Assembly: GCA_913060815.1 (NCBI GenBank)
Contig: CAJXSZ010000006.1
Span: 62,001 to 126,000, forward strand
Origin: an uncultured Sulfitobacter sp.
Lineage (GTDB): Bacteria > Pseudomonadota > Alphaproteobacteria > Rhodobacterales > Rhodobacteraceae
DNA: 64,000 bases
Direction of reading: 5' to 3'
In this document: one piece after another, positions 63,147 through 64,000 of the stretch
Position numbering within the stretch: position 1 is the stretch's first letter
Layout of the letters: the number at the start of each line of letters is the position of its first letter
Made by a program: the position numbers and the translations under genes
Notes under the pieces: generated by a model
What the model saw: only the letters and a program-made list of their open reading frames with translations
What the model was told of the DNA's origin: nothing
Databases searched by the model: none

Positions 63147-63737
63147 ATGAAAACGATGCAGAAAATCAGCCTGAGCCTTGCGACAGCAGGCACGCTGCTT
63201 GGTACCACTGCACTTGCAGGCAACCTTGCCGACCCAGTGGTCGAGAGCGTTGCAACGCCAGTCTACGACGTTCCAGTCGCTGCTTCGGATTGGACCGGCT
63301 TTTACGGCGGTCTGAACCTTGGCTACGGCGATGTTGATGGCACGGGCGCTGCTGACGGAGATGATACCACCTACGGTGTGCACCTCGGCTATGACTACGA
63401 TTTTGGCGATTATGTCTTGGGCGCAGAACTCGAATATGATGACGCCGATATCGATCTTGGGGGCGCCGCCAATACCGATAGCGTGTCACGCATCAAGCTG
63501 CGTGGCGGCTATGATCTGGGGCGCACGTTGATCTACGCCACAGCAGGTGCCGCCAAATTGCAGACCTCTATTGGCGATGACACGGGTGAGTTCTTCGGCC
63601 TCGGTGTGGCGTATCAGGTCACGGACCAGTTTACAGTCGGGGGCGAAGTGCTTGAGCACCGTTTCGACGATATCGGCGGAACTGGCGTGGATGCGGATGC
63701 AACCACCTTCAACTTCCGCGGCTCCTACCGCTTCTAA
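63147..63737 (+). CDS. Outer membrane beta-barrel protein
   Basis: Signal peptide, DWTGFYGGLNLGYGDVDG, terminal FNFRGSYRF. Confidence 0.9.
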   Translation: MKTMQKISLSLATAGTLLGTTALAGNLADPVVESVATPVYDVPVAASDWTGFYGGLNLGYGDVDGTGAADGDDTTYGVHLGYDYDFGDYVLGAELEYDDADIDLGGAANTDSVSRIKLRGGYDLGRTLIYATAGAAKLQTSIGDDTGEFFGLGVAYQVTDQFTVGGEVLEHRFDDIGGTGVDADATTFNFRGSYRF

Positions 63738-63760
63738 ATATCAGACGAAGTAAGAAGGAA

Positions 63761-63791
63761 GGGCGCACCTGTAACGGGTGCGCCCTTTTTT
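63761..63791 (+). terminator. Rho-independent terminator
   Basis: gggcgcacc-tgtaacg-ggtgcgccc followed by tttttt. Confidence 0.85.
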
Positions 63792-63794
63792 CGT

Positions 63795-64000
63795 TTAACT
63801 GGCCGAGGCAAGGCTCTCGGCAAAGCTGCACAGGGTTTTCATCGCTTGCTCGAATGCGCCATCCTCGATGGTCATGGCTACGCGCAAGTGCCCTGCGGCA
63901 GCGCTGCCGAAGCTTTCACCGGGCATGGTGGCGATGTGGTGTTTCTCCAACAGCGCATAGGCGAAAGCCTCACCGCTGAGCCCTGTGGCCGATATATCAA
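63795..64000 (-). CDS. C-terminal part of a PLP-dependent aminotransferase (truncated by window end)
   Basis: Minus-strand translation DISATGLSGEAFAYALLEKHHIATMPGESFGSAAAGHLRVAMTIEDGAFEQAMKTLCSFAESLASAS-stop. Confidence 0.8.
   Translation of the reverse strand, partial: DISATGLSGEAFAYALLEKHHIATMPGESFGSAAAGHLRVAMTIEDGAFEQAMKTLCSFAESLASAS

Overview
The window is a gene-dense, mostly single-copy chromosomal segment. Its gene content and GC-rich codon use suggest an alphaproteobacterium of the Rhodobacterales/Roseobacter type (inference). Recognisable core genes include dnaB, pyrE, pyrC, purL, murI, argC, ccmE/ccmF/ccmH, gltA, gltX, a comEC-type gene, lexA, moeA, moaC, trpC/trpD/trpG/trpE, ung, ccdA, gpt, fabI, pdxH, nrdJ and one tRNA-Pro(TGG). 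No CRISPR array, IS element, rRNA or intact prophage was seen. The most interesting accessory content is: (1) a translationally coupled five-gene glycosyltransferase/sulfotransferase/FkbM-methyltransferase cluster, including a fusion protein whose sulfotransferase-like half has lost the PAPS-binding loop; (2) an endolysin (GH108) plus 3-TM holin pair, resembling the gene transfer agent lysis cassette, inserted inside the cytochrome c maturation gene run, with a palindrome, a TTAAC-type half-site and a possible SD-sequestering hairpin upstream; (3) two candidate structured RNAs, one upstream of purL with two anti-SD-like ACCUCCC motifs and one downstream of nrdJ; (4) a GTTC-N7-GTTC SOS box at lexA and a 16-bp palindrome upstream of nrdJ. 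All family assignments come from reading the translations; no database search was run.
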